A DNA stretch of 58,401 nt from Flavobacteriaceae bacterium (GTDB taxonomy: Bacteria > Bacteroidota > Bacteroidia > Flavobacteriales > Flavobacteriaceae). Within the stretch, counting starts at the first letter, position 1. Every line of letters begins with the position of its first letter. Positions 42,199-50,692 of the stretch are shown piece after piece. The notes under the pieces were generated by a model. The model had not been told where the DNA came from. It searched no databases and worked only from the letters and a program-made list of their open reading frames with translations. A program made the position numbers and the translations under genes. Location of the stretch: the NCBI GenBank assembly GCA_002707025.1, contig PALG01000012.1, forward strand, positions 1 through 58,401, read 5' to 3'.

Positions 42199-43413
42199 CT
42201 GAAACCCAAACTACTCATCATTGGCCATCATTTCCCAGAACCTTCCACTACAGCGGCAGGTACTCGAATGATGCAGTTAATTCAGGTGTTTTTGGATTTA
42301 GAGTATCAAATAGACTTTGCCACGACTGCTAGTGCCGGGGAAAAATCGGAAGGACTTGGGCAATTCGGGATCCATTCACATAGCATAGAATTGAATAATT
42401 CCAATTTTGATGAGTTTGTAAAGCAGTTAAGTCCGAATGTTGTTCTATTCGATCGTTATATTACCGAAGAGCAATTTGGTTGGCGTGTGGCAGAACAGTG
42501 TCCGCAGGCCCTTCGGATTTTAGACACCGAAGACTTGCATTTTCTTCGGAAGGCAAGGGAAGTGGCTCATAAAAAGAACCATCCATTGGAACTGTATACC
42601 GATAGAGCAAAGCGGGAATTGGCCAGTATTTTGAGAAGTGATGTGTCGTTGATCGTTTCTTCCGCGGAGATGAAACTGTTGGACGAGACGTTTCATGTGC
42701 CTTTAGGGATCTTGCATTACCTTCCTATTTGGGTCGATAAACTTGAAACGGATTTTCCATCTTTTGAAACACGAAAAGACTTTATCACCCTTGGAAATTT
42801 TCAGCATGCGCCTAATACCTCTTCCGTTATTTATTTAAAAAAAACAATTTGGCCGCTCATCAGAAAACAACTTCCGGAAGCCAAATTACACATCTATGGC
42901 GCCTATGCGCCGAAGTCGATAGCCGATTTACATAACGAACAAGAAGGTTTTTTAATAAAAGGGTGGGCGCCTTCCGTAAAAGAAGTGATGACGCATGCAA
43001 GGGTTTGCTTGGCTCCTTTGCAATATGGAGCCGGATTAAAAGGGAAATTGTTGGATGCTGCTTGCTTCGGAACGCCTTCCGTGACTACGACCATAGGAAA
43101 CGAAGGATTATTTACCATGAATTTGGTTGAGGATTCCCCTGAAGCCTTTGCCGAAAAAGCGATTTCATTGTATACCCAAGAAAACCTATGGATGCAACAG
43201 CAAAAGGAGGGGAGGAGTGCTCTTGAAAAACACTTTATGAAGCAAAGTCATGTTCCCACTTTTGTGGAAAAGGTACAAGAGCTTCGCAAAAAACTACCCA
43301 GCCATAGGAATCAGCATTTTTTAGGGCAGATTTTCCATGAGCAAACCTTGCAAGCCACCAAGTACATGAGTAAGTGGATTGAATTAAAAAATATGAAAGA
43401 AGATTCCCTTTAA
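42199..43413 (+). CDS. Glycosyltransferase of the GT-B fold (Glyco_trans_1_4 type), probable CTG start
   Basis: The product has 404 residues from the CTG at 42199. The conserved N-terminal strand and loop (KPKLLIIGHHFPEPSTTAAG) are encoded upstream of the first ATG at 42268, so the real start must be earlier. Between the upstream TAA (42186-42188) and this strand the frame offers only ATT, GTA, TTT and CTG; CTG fits best. Further motifs are ITLGNFQHAPNTSSV (about 196), LHIYGAYAPKS and PLQYGAGLKGKLLDAACFGTPSV (about 270-292, the nucleotide-sugar site), and TIGNEGL. It probably glycosylates a surface polymer. It lies ten bases after the lipoprotein gene and overlaps the convergent gene by four bases. 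Confidence 0.83.
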   Translation: MKPKLLIIGHHFPEPSTTAAGTRMMQLIQVFLDLEYQIDFATTASAGEKSEGLGQFGIHSHSIELNNSNFDEFVKQLSPNVVLFDRYITEEQFGWRVAEQCPQALRILDTEDLHFLRKAREVAHKKNHPLELYTDRAKRELASILRSDVSLIVSSAEMKLLDETFHVPLGILHYLPIWVDKLETDFPSFETRKDFITLGNFQHAPNTSSVIYLKKTIWPLIRKQLPEAKLHIYGAYAPKSIADLHNEQEGFLIKGWAPSVKEVMTHARVCLAPLQYGAGLKGKLLDAACFGTPSVTTTIGNEGLFTMNLVEDSPEAFAEKAISLYTQENLWMQQQKEGRSALEKHFMKQSHVPTFVEKVQELRKKLPSHRNQHFLGQIFHEQTLQATKYMSKWIELKNMKEDSL

Positions 43414-44810
43414 GGCCTTTTAGAAGAGGCCCTTTTAACAATCGGTTTTGATTTAATATATATCACATCTTCTTTTTTATCGGAGTACATATAATGGTAT
43501 TCTTCTTTTAAAAACCCAAGACTCGGATGGTATATGTTTTTATTTTCTTGAAGTTGTTCCGAATATTTCTTCTTATCTACAAATTCCTTTTCAGCCTCTT
43601 CGGAAGCATTATCGAGCAACTCCAGTTCTTTACTGAGTACAAAAGTTAGAGGCTTCGAACCTTCCATGGGAAGGGCTATATAAAAAGGATAGAAGTTTTC
43701 CACATGTGGGCCAAATCCCCCAGGCTGCATCATCATCATTTGTTGTTGCATCATAAAATGCATGAACCAAAAATTGTTATAATTATAGGTATTTTGATCT
43801 ACGTAATTTACCGAAACAATATAATTTCCACTCTTTGAGGTATTGATTGCTACAGTAGGTCTATTTTTCAATTTTTCAACTTCTTTTAAATAGTTGCTCT
43901 TTTTGCTACGAATACCCGTGAGTTGTGATAGTTGTTCGCTAAGGGTAAAACTTTTTAGGTTTTCTGCAGTATAGGCATCATAAACATTAAATGAAAAATC
44001 TTCTTTGCCTTGAAAGATGGCAAATAATTTTCCATCTTTAATTTGAGTGTTGTTATCCCTAAGTTTGTCTACTTCGGGAGCCGTGATTACAGTGTTTGTT
44101 ATGGTGTTTGATAGCGGGTTGATTTGTGTCAACGTAATTTCCTCTTCCTTATCATTATCGTTTTCAACAAAATAAAACACTCCCTTTTCCAAATACGCTT
44201 GTACTTCAAAAATAGAACCATGCTCTATATACTCTTCTTGATCGACAATCTCCGAGTCGGACCTTAAAAGTTTTTTTAGGGTTCGTTGCAAGTCTTCCGT
44301 AACAGAAATTTCCTTCTTCTCAACAGTACTTGCATTCTCGATGGTTGTGATCTTAATTTGTGCACCATTCTCTTTTTCTTCCAAAAAAACCGTACTTCCC
44401 TTTTGTTTGAAGATGTTATTGGGTTTTGTGAAATCTTCCCAGCGGTCTTTACTGAAAGTTCCTTCGGAAATAGAATAATCAATGATATCCAAATGTTCGT
44501 CCTCTAAACTTAAGAGTGTAAAGGTGTCTCCATTGGTATGATAAGAAATGATTTCCGGTATTTCTTCAAAAGAAATAGTCGTCCATTCTTTTACTTCTTG
44601 CTGGGCGTTCATTCGGAAGGGAATGAAATCGTACATTTTGGTGTCCTTGTTTTTTACTACAAGTACATGCAGGGTTTGATTGTCATCTACATCGAATGAC
44701 AAGGTTTTTTCAAACTTTTGATGTTTTTCCAAGGTATACTTGAAAATGTCATTAGCCTGCACAGTAAGACTTAAAAAAACGAATAGAAAGGATACGAGTA
44801 TTTTCATCAT
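43410..44810 (-). CDS. Secreted protein, unknown function
   Basis: The product has 466 residues with a signal peptide (about 1-19, MMKILVSFLFVFLSLTVQA). The body is rich in beta strands and charged residues, with no catalytic motif I can name. Near residues 345-370 is a short Met/Gln/Pro-rich stretch (MHFMMQQQMMMMQPGGFGP) that could bind copper or be disordered. It ends basic (KRASSKRP). It overlaps the convergent glycosyltransferase gene by four bases, and the TPR lipoprotein gene lies 15 bases upstream on the same strand. Confidence 0.68.
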   Translation of the reverse strand: MMKILVSFLFVFLSLTVQANDIFKYTLEKHQKFEKTLSFDVDDNQTLHVLVVKNKDTKMYDFIPFRMNAQQEVKEWTTISFEEIPEIISYHTNGDTFTLLSLEDEHLDIIDYSISEGTFSKDRWEDFTKPNNIFKQKGSTVFLEEKENGAQIKITTIENASTVEKKEISVTEDLQRTLKKLLRSDSEIVDQEEYIEHGSIFEVQAYLEKGVFYFVENDNDKEEEITLTQINPLSNTITNTVITAPEVDKLRDNNTQIKDGKLFAIFQGKEDFSFNVYDAYTAENLKSFTLSEQLSQLTGIRSKKSNYLKEVEKLKNRPTVAINTSKSGNYIVSVNYVDQNTYNYNNFWFMHFMMQQQMMMMQPGGFGPHVENFYPFYIALPMEGSKPLTFVLSKELELLDNASEEAEKEFVDKKKYSEQLQENKNIYHPSLGFLKEEYHYMYSDKKEDVIYIKSKPIVKRASSKRP

Positions 44811-44825
44811 TTAAATTTAGGTTTT

Positions 44826-45767
44826 TTATCTGGAAACATAAGGCTTGGCTATATCCACCTCTGCAGCAATATACCCAAAAGAAGCCCAATCGTCCCCAGA
44901 AAGTATGTCAGTAAAAATCTCTTTTGCTTTTTGAGGATATCCGTTGTACCACTGCCAGTTGCCCAAGGCGTATTGTAAAGCCGAATTGGAGGCTGTGGCT
45001 TCTGCTTCAAATTGATGTATGGCTTCTTCAGAAAGTAGTCCTTTATAGAACAAACAGGCTTTATAATAAGCCGTATTTTCTATTACATTCATATTTTCAT
45101 CAATATTCCGTAGGTAATTGTCGCCTGCCGCCTTTCTTCCCAAACGGTTATGAATCATATAAATCCAATGGGTACAGGAAACCACATTGTCTGGGGCATT
45201 GGAAGTAGATAAACATTTTTTGAAGGCTTCCAAGGACTGCGGAAGGTTGCGGTTAAGGTAATACGCGAGCCCAAGGTGGTAATAAATATTGCCGTGCTGC
45301 GTACTCACAGGGATGTTTTGTGCATTGGGCATACCGTCCTCCTCCATTTTATTTTCGGTCCCTTTGATGAGTTCGGCGGCTTTGGAAAGGTCTTCAATGG
45401 CTTTGTCAAATTCCCGAACGGTTATGTAGCGATGCCCGCGATGCCTTAATAATCTGGATTCATTGGGAAATTGCTCCAACCCTTGGGTGTAAATGGCAAT
45501 GGCTTTTCGGTAGTCTCCTTTGTACGCTGTAAAACGTCCGTACCAAATAAGGTTTTCCAGATTGTTGGGATCTTTCTCATAAGCTTCCTTTTTGGCTTCC
45601 CAAGCTTTTACAAGAGCTTCGGAAGGAGCTGCCGAATAGAGCGTATCGCCCGTTACGGCGACTGCTTGATAAGATTTGGACCATGAATTTTGGCTTTCAT
45701 CAGAAGTTGTGTTCTTACAACTTGCCAAAAACCCTGCGATTAGAAATAGAAAATAATAGTACTTCAA
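44826..45767 (-). CDS. TPR-repeat lipoprotein
   Basis: The product has 313 residues. The signal MKYYYFLFLIAGFLASC gives a lipidated Cys17. TPR-like helices run from about 60 to 240 (NLENLIWYGRFTAYKGDYRKAIAIYTQGLEQFP..., HLGLAYYLNRNLPQSLEAFKKCL). It is probably a periplasm-facing scaffold protein. It lies six bases downstream of the M14 peptidase gene, so the two and the next secreted protein are likely one operon. Confidence 0.82.
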   Translation of the reverse strand: MKYYYFLFLIAGFLASCKNTTSDESQNSWSKSYQAVAVTGDTLYSAAPSEALVKAWEAKKEAYEKDPNNLENLIWYGRFTAYKGDYRKAIAIYTQGLEQFPNESRLLRHRGHRYITVREFDKAIEDLSKAAELIKGTENKMEEDGMPNAQNIPVSTQHGNIYYHLGLAYYLNRNLPQSLEAFKKCLSTSNAPDNVVSCTHWIYMIHNRLGRKAAGDNYLRNIDENMNVIENTAYYKACLFYKGLLSEEAIHQFEAEATASNSALQYALGNWQWYNGYPQKAKEIFTDILSGDDWASFGYIAAEVDIAKPYVSR

Positions 45768-45773
45768 AATAGA

Positions 45774-48269
45774 TTATTTACCTAGCACAAATACATTACT
45801 GTTTACCAAAAACAAACTGTTTACAAAGAACAGTTTTCCATTTTCCCAAAAAGAACGGAACAACACATCATCTACAAAATAAACCACGCTTCCTTGCCCA
45901 ACTCTTGCTTCTCCAAAAACCAACGAGTTTTCCAATCCGGCCTTCGCTGTTTCCCCAGAGAATCCGGAAACACTTTCGGGAGTGCCCTGAATGTAGCCTA
46001 CGTTATAGCCATTTTCCAAAAATTGATAGGAATTGCCCCCTAGCTTCAAAGTATAGTAATCTAACCCATAGCCAAATGCTAAGGGATGTGAAGGGTCTAA
46101 GGCTACTTTGTAGATACTTCCCGTAATTAAATGAGGCACACTCGCACGTTCTCTTTGATCGTAAGGAATCAAGTTTCCTTGAGATTCATTTTCTGCTTCT
46201 TCAGTGGAACTTTCGTTCTTTTTTAGATCAAAACCGTCTTTCCCTTCAAAGGTTCGCAAGGCATTATCGAACGCAATCACCTTTCCGCCTTTTTGAATCC
46301 AATTTTTCAAATCACTAAGGGCACCGTCATTCAATACCCTGTTGTACCAACCGCTGGGCAACACCAATACATCTATTTGATTCAGTAGATCTACATTAAA
46401 ATATTCCGTATCGATTACAGTGATAGGATAGTGTAGCTGCTGTTCCATAAAGTGCCAAATACTTCCGAAGCTCAAAGAAGAAACCCCTTGTCCTTTCAGT
46501 ACGGCAATTCGGTTTTTATTTATGATTTTCACATCGGAAGAACCAAAATCGGTTCCATTGTCACTAAAACTCGTATTCGCAACAAAAAGCGTTTGTCCAA
46601 ATTCGTTGGCACTTTTGGTCACAATTTCAGTAAACCGCTCGTTATTTCTATTGTCACTTTTGGTGATTACCAAGCTTCCTTTAGGAAAGGTTTTTCCTTG
46701 AATTTGCAATTCTTTTTCTGAAAAACGTACTCGAATGTCCTTTTGCAATAAATCGGCTAAAAAGCTGGCATCTTGCATGCTTTCCCATGGCACAATATAC
46801 CCTGCCAAAGCGGAAGCTGGGGCCACTTGGTTTACGGTTTTGAGGTAGGGATTTGTGCCGTTGGCCGTAACCAAACTGGTACTGGCAATACAATCCAATC
46901 CGTAGGCATACGGAATGCTCCAAGCGGTAATGTCGTAGGTAAGCGGTTCTGAAAGTTGCGCATTTTGTTCAAAAAGGACCTTCACCATTTTGCCTTTAGG
47001 TTGTTGGGTACTTACTACCAAAGCCCCTTCGGTATTCATACTTCCTCTTTTATTGGATTGGTAATCGGTACCGCTAACCGAACCCCCAGAGGCAAAACCG
47101 TATTGAATCTCGTGTTTGTCTAGTAACTCGGTAAGTGCCTTGATTTTGTCAGGATGGCCTTTTAGTACATAGCTTTTGTAATTTAGGTCGCTATTGTCAA
47201 AAAACTTTCGAAATTCGGTATTGAGTTTCTGGGTATTTTTAGAGGTAATCTCCACAGTGGAAAGTGCGGTGGTGGTATGATGCGCTACACGATCCTTGAG
47301 TGTGAGCTCGTAGCCTTCATCGGTGTCGATACCTAATCCGGCACGACCATGACCTGCCTGCTCATAAGTCATCCCGATAGCACCCATGTAAAGGGGGTAG
47401 GTGTCCCCGTAGCTTGGATACAACAAATCGAAATACTGTCTTGTAAAAAACAACCATCCCTCTTTATCAAAATATTTTGCATGATTTTTTCCGATTTCCA
47501 CTTGGAAGTCGCGCTGCCAAGGGGTAATAATTTCGTGATAGGGTTCTGCTGCAGGAGCAAAATAATAAGGGGAGTTTATGCCTTGTTCATGGAAATCGAC
47601 ATGTACATGGGGCATCCACTGATTGTAAATTTTTAACCGTTGCTGGGTTTCTACTTGTGAAGCCCAGGCCCAATCCCGGTTCAGGTCGAACAAGTAATGG
47701 TTGGGTCTCCCACCGGGCCATGGTTCATGATGCTCGGCTGCAATTTGGCTTTTGTTATATGGAGTTGCTTTAACTTGGTTGTACCAATTGGCATAACGGT
47801 CGCGTCCGTCGGGGTTTACGCATGGGTCTATAATGACCACGGTGTTTTCCAGCCAAGTTTGTTTTTCGGTAATGAGTTGGTAGAGTGTGGTCATGGCCGC
47901 TTCGGTACTGGAAGCCTCATTGCCATGAACATTAAAGCTAAGCCATACAATGGCAATATCGGGACTTGAGTTTCCCGAAAGTAACCCTGTTTGTTTTAAA
48001 TTATTGGTGCGAATGGATTCTAGGTTTGCCATGTTTTTTTCAGAAGAAACTACGGCATAGGTAAGCGGTCTGCGCTCATTGGTTTTTCCGTAGTTTTGGT
48101 AGGTCACCCTATTGCTGTTTAGGGCCACATGTTCAAAGTACCGAACCACATCGGCATGGCGGGAGAATTCACTGCCAAGTTCATAACCTAAAAAATCGGA
48201 AGGTGATTGTAATTGAGCCCAAGCTGTAGTAATGGCAAGTAAGAAAAAAAGCGTAAAAATTTTCTTCAT
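45774..48269 (-). CDS. Secreted M14 family zinc carboxypeptidase
   Basis: The product has 831 residues with a signal peptide (about 1-18). The zinc site is FNVHGNEASS (His115, Glu118) plus VDFHEQG (His227). The substrate-binding motif CVNPDGRDRYA fits the family. The C-terminal half (about 390-831) has IVPWESM..., a glutamine-amidotransferase-like fold region (LVLPSGWYNRVLNDGALSDLKNWIQ) and a beta tail. It should cleave C-terminal residues of peptides outside the cytoplasm. The minus-strand sequence upstream has TATCTTTA, near the -7 consensus. It heads the operon with the TPR lipoprotein. Confidence 0.88.
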   Translation of the reverse strand: MKKIFTLFFLLAITTAWAQLQSPSDFLGYELGSEFSRHADVVRYFEHVALNSNRVTYQNYGKTNERRPLTYAVVSSEKNMANLESIRTNNLKQTGLLSGNSSPDIAIVWLSFNVHGNEASSTEAAMTTLYQLITEKQTWLENTVVIIDPCVNPDGRDRYANWYNQVKATPYNKSQIAAEHHEPWPGGRPNHYLFDLNRDWAWASQVETQQRLKIYNQWMPHVHVDFHEQGINSPYYFAPAAEPYHEIITPWQRDFQVEIGKNHAKYFDKEGWLFFTRQYFDLLYPSYGDTYPLYMGAIGMTYEQAGHGRAGLGIDTDEGYELTLKDRVAHHTTTALSTVEITSKNTQKLNTEFRKFFDNSDLNYKSYVLKGHPDKIKALTELLDKHEIQYGFASGGSVSGTDYQSNKRGSMNTEGALVVSTQQPKGKMVKVLFEQNAQLSEPLTYDITAWSIPYAYGLDCIASTSLVTANGTNPYLKTVNQVAPASALAGYIVPWESMQDASFLADLLQKDIRVRFSEKELQIQGKTFPKGSLVITKSDNRNNERFTEIVTKSANEFGQTLFVANTSFSDNGTDFGSSDVKIINKNRIAVLKGQGVSSLSFGSIWHFMEQQLHYPITVIDTEYFNVDLLNQIDVLVLPSGWYNRVLNDGALSDLKNWIQKGGKVIAFDNALRTFEGKDGFDLKKNESSTEEAENESQGNLIPYDQRERASVPHLITGSIYKVALDPSHPLAFGYGLDYYTLKLGGNSYQFLENGYNVGYIQGTPESVSGFSGETAKAGLENSLVFGEARVGQGSVVYFVDDVLFRSFWENGKLFFVNSLFLVNSNVFVLGK

Positions 48270-48361
48270 GAGAGATGTATTTCAAAGGGCTAAAGATAAC
48301 AAAAGCACTTTTCATTAATCAACATTAACGTATCTTTAGGTTTCAAAAGTGGTAAACTCCT

Positions 48362-48369
48362 TATTTTTG
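48362..48369 (+). promoter_or_regulatory. -7 box of bshC
   Basis: TATTTTTG fits TAnnTTTG and ends 22 bases before the ATG. Confidence 0.52.
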
Positions 48370-48391
48370 TGATGATTTCTGAATAATTTCT

Positions 48392-49987
48392 ATGCCCAAA
48401 AAATTACTTCCTTACCCAGAAACGGATTATTTTTCAGCGTTAATTTGTGATTATCTTTCACAAGAAGCGGGAACAAAATCGTTTTACCATCGTTTTCCGA
48501 AGTTGGAGAACTTTAAAGCCCAAGCTGAAGAGAAAAAAGCTTCTTTTTCAGAAGCACATAGAAATATCTTGGTGGCTCAACTGAAACAGCAGTATGCGTG
48601 TTGTAGTCCTTCCGAAGCCACACTGCAAAATATTGAGGCATTAAAAAATACAAATACCTTTACCATTACCACAGGCCACCAACTGAATCTATTTACGGGG
48701 CCTTTGTATTTTCTGTACAAGATTTTTTCTGTGATAAACCTTTCAGAAACATTAAATAAAAAATACCCCGAAGCACATTTTGTACCCGTGTATTGGATGG
48801 CTACGGAAGATCATGATTTTGCCGAAATCAATTACTTTAAACTGCACGGTAAGAAAATTACATGGGATCGGCAGGCTTCCGGACCTGTAGGGGAACTTTC
48901 TACGGAAGGCTTACAACAAGTGCTTGATATATTGAAAAGAGAGTGGGGGCAAAGCGATCATGGAAAAAAATTACAAGGTCTTTTTGAAGCCGCCTATCTA
49001 CAGAAGGATACTTTAACCGATGCGACGCGGTACCTCGCCAATGAGCTTTTTAAGGCCTACGGATTGGTGATTTTGGATGGAAATGATGCCGAATTGAAAA
49101 AGGCTTTTATTCCGTATGTGGAAAAGGAATTGGACCAACAATGGTCTTATGAAAAAGTTTCAGAAACAACAAAAAAACTGGAAGCCGAGGGGTACCCCGA
49201 ACAGGTTTATCCTAGGGAAATCAATTTGTTTTACATTAAAGATGGGCTTCGGGAACGCATCATCAAGAAAGATGGTCGGTTTTATATTAATGAAACCCAA
49301 TTAATTTTTTCGGAAGCTGAAATAAAAGCAGAATTACGGGCGCATCCCGAACGGTTTTCCCCCAATGCGTTGTTACGACCTTTGTATCAAGAGGTGGTTT
49401 TGCCCAACCTGTGTTATGTAGGTGGGGGCGGCGAATTGGCCTATTGGTTTCAGCTGAAGGCTTATTTTGAATCGGTTTCGGTACCTTTTCCCGTATTGTT
49501 ACTGCGAAATTCGGCATTGCTAGTTCCTGAAAAACTTTCCCAAAAGCTGAAAAATTTGGACGTTCCTATCGAAAAACTCTTCCGCAAGCCTCACGAATTA
49601 AAAACCTGGTATACCCATCAAATTTCAAAGATAGCGATCGATTTCAGTCCGCAGCGGGAACACCTTCAGCAGCAATTTAAAGATTTGTACGCCCTAGCCA
49701 AAAAAACCGATGCTTCTTTTGTAGGGGCGGTTGCGGCACAGGAAAAGAAACAATTGAATGGGTTGGACCATTTGGAAAAGCGACTACTGAAAGCCCAAAA
49801 ACGCAATTTGGCCGACCAGCTGGAGCGACTTAGCGCAATTCAAACTACATTATTTCCAGGCGGAAGTTTACAGGAAAGAAACACCAATTTCTCGGAGTTT
49901 TATTTGGAATATGGTAACGGATTGCTGGAACAACTGAAACGGGAATTGGATCCTTTGGAGCTTCAATTTTTGGTTTTAGGGGTGTAG
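48392..49987 (+). CDS. bshC: Bacillithiol biosynthesis cysteine-adding enzyme BshC
   Basis: The product has 531 residues, normal length. The signature TTGHQLNLFTGPLYFLYKI (about 94-112) and YWMATEDHDFAEINYFK (about 133-149) are the nucleotide-binding and HxGH-like regions. VLPNLCYVGGGGELAYWFQLK (about 335) is also conserved. BshC joins cysteine to glucosaminyl-malate to make bacillithiol, the main low-molecular-weight thiol in many Bacteroidota. This implies bshA and bshB elsewhere on the chromosome. It is monocistronic with its own -7 box. Confidence 0.95.
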   Translation: MPKKLLPYPETDYFSALICDYLSQEAGTKSFYHRFPKLENFKAQAEEKKASFSEAHRNILVAQLKQQYACCSPSEATLQNIEALKNTNTFTITTGHQLNLFTGPLYFLYKIFSVINLSETLNKKYPEAHFVPVYWMATEDHDFAEINYFKLHGKKITWDRQASGPVGELSTEGLQQVLDILKREWGQSDHGKKLQGLFEAAYLQKDTLTDATRYLANELFKAYGLVILDGNDAELKKAFIPYVEKELDQQWSYEKVSETTKKLEAEGYPEQVYPREINLFYIKDGLRERIIKKDGRFYINETQLIFSEAEIKAELRAHPERFSPNALLRPLYQEVVLPNLCYVGGGGELAYWFQLKAYFESVSVPFPVLLLRNSALLVPEKLSQKLKNLDVPIEKLFRKPHELKTWYTHQISKIAIDFSPQREHLQQQFKDLYALAKKTDASFVGAVAAQEKKQLNGLDHLEKRLLKAQKRNLADQLERLSAIQTTLFPGGSLQERNTNFSEFYLEYGNGLLEQLKRELDPLELQFLVLGV

Positions 49988-50083
49988 TGTGTCCCCAAAA
50001 AGTAAGCTATTCTGTTTCGATAAGGGCAATACCTTCGCAATCAATTTCGAATACTTTAAATTATTACACAGCTATATTCTATA

Positions 50084-50692
50084 TTAGTTTTCAAAGTATA
50101 AAGTATTGTTTTTATAAATGTATTTTAAATGATGGTTGTCTATAATACGATCATCGGTACCAGGGTTTAAGATTAGTTGATCCGATTTGAAGCTAAACTC
50201 CAAACGATTGCCTTTTTCCTTTATTTCTACGATTTTGGTCAAAACCTGATCATCATCCTGTTCTGGGTTGTACCCTTCAATATCAAGCGTGCCAATATAT
50301 TTTATAGTGTTGTTTTCAAGGATAAACACTTCCCCACCAAAAGGATACTCAAACCATTTTTGAGCGATAATGATTACTTTACCTGAAGTATCATTTTTAT
50401 AAAAATGCGGTTCATATAAATACACATCGCCTACTCCTTTGGATCGATATAAAATTTTATGTTCCTGATCCAATTGTAAAAGTCGGTCCCCCCAATCATT
50501 TTCGGTATCTGGAGCTTGGTGTTGTTCTTTAGTGGGTTCGTAATAACCGCTTACAATTTTTGTGTCATGAATTTGATACGCTTGTGCTACCCTAAATTTC
50601 GGTAACTGTAAATTTTCTATTTTTTTTTGGATAGAACTCCAAAAATTGCCTTGTTTTGCCTGTTTCGCTAGCTTCTTCATAAAGTTTTCCAT
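50084..50692 (-). CDS. Protein of unknown function, overlapping the upstream lipoprotein gene out of frame
   Basis: From the ATG at 50692 the product has 202 residues; an ATG at 50680 (MKKLAKQAKQ) is also possible, and no later start is available before the conserved-looking body. It has no signal peptide or membrane helix. The body is beta-rich (QLDQEHKILYRSKGVGDVYL, EVFILENNTIKYIG, GNRLEFSFKSDQLIL). The first 100 bases overlap the end of the upstream lipoprotein gene in another frame, which includes a run of nine A. Loss of one A would join the two into a single lipoprotein. It may therefore be the distal part of a fused protein. Confidence 0.55.
   Translation of the reverse strand: MENFMKKLAKQAKQGNFWSSIQKKIENLQLPKFRVAQAYQIHDTKIVSGYYEPTKEQHQAPDTENDWGDRLLQLDQEHKILYRSKGVGDVYLYEPHFYKNDTSGKVIIIAQKWFEYPFGGEVFILENNTIKYIGTLDIEGYNPEQDDDQVLTKIVEIKEKGNRLEFSFKSDQLILNPGTDDRIIDNHHLKYIYKNNTLYFEN

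Noticed and set aside
42268-42270. First ATG as the start of the GT-B glycosyltransferase
   Set aside because: The conserved first strand and loop are coded upstream in the same frame, so this ATG is internal.
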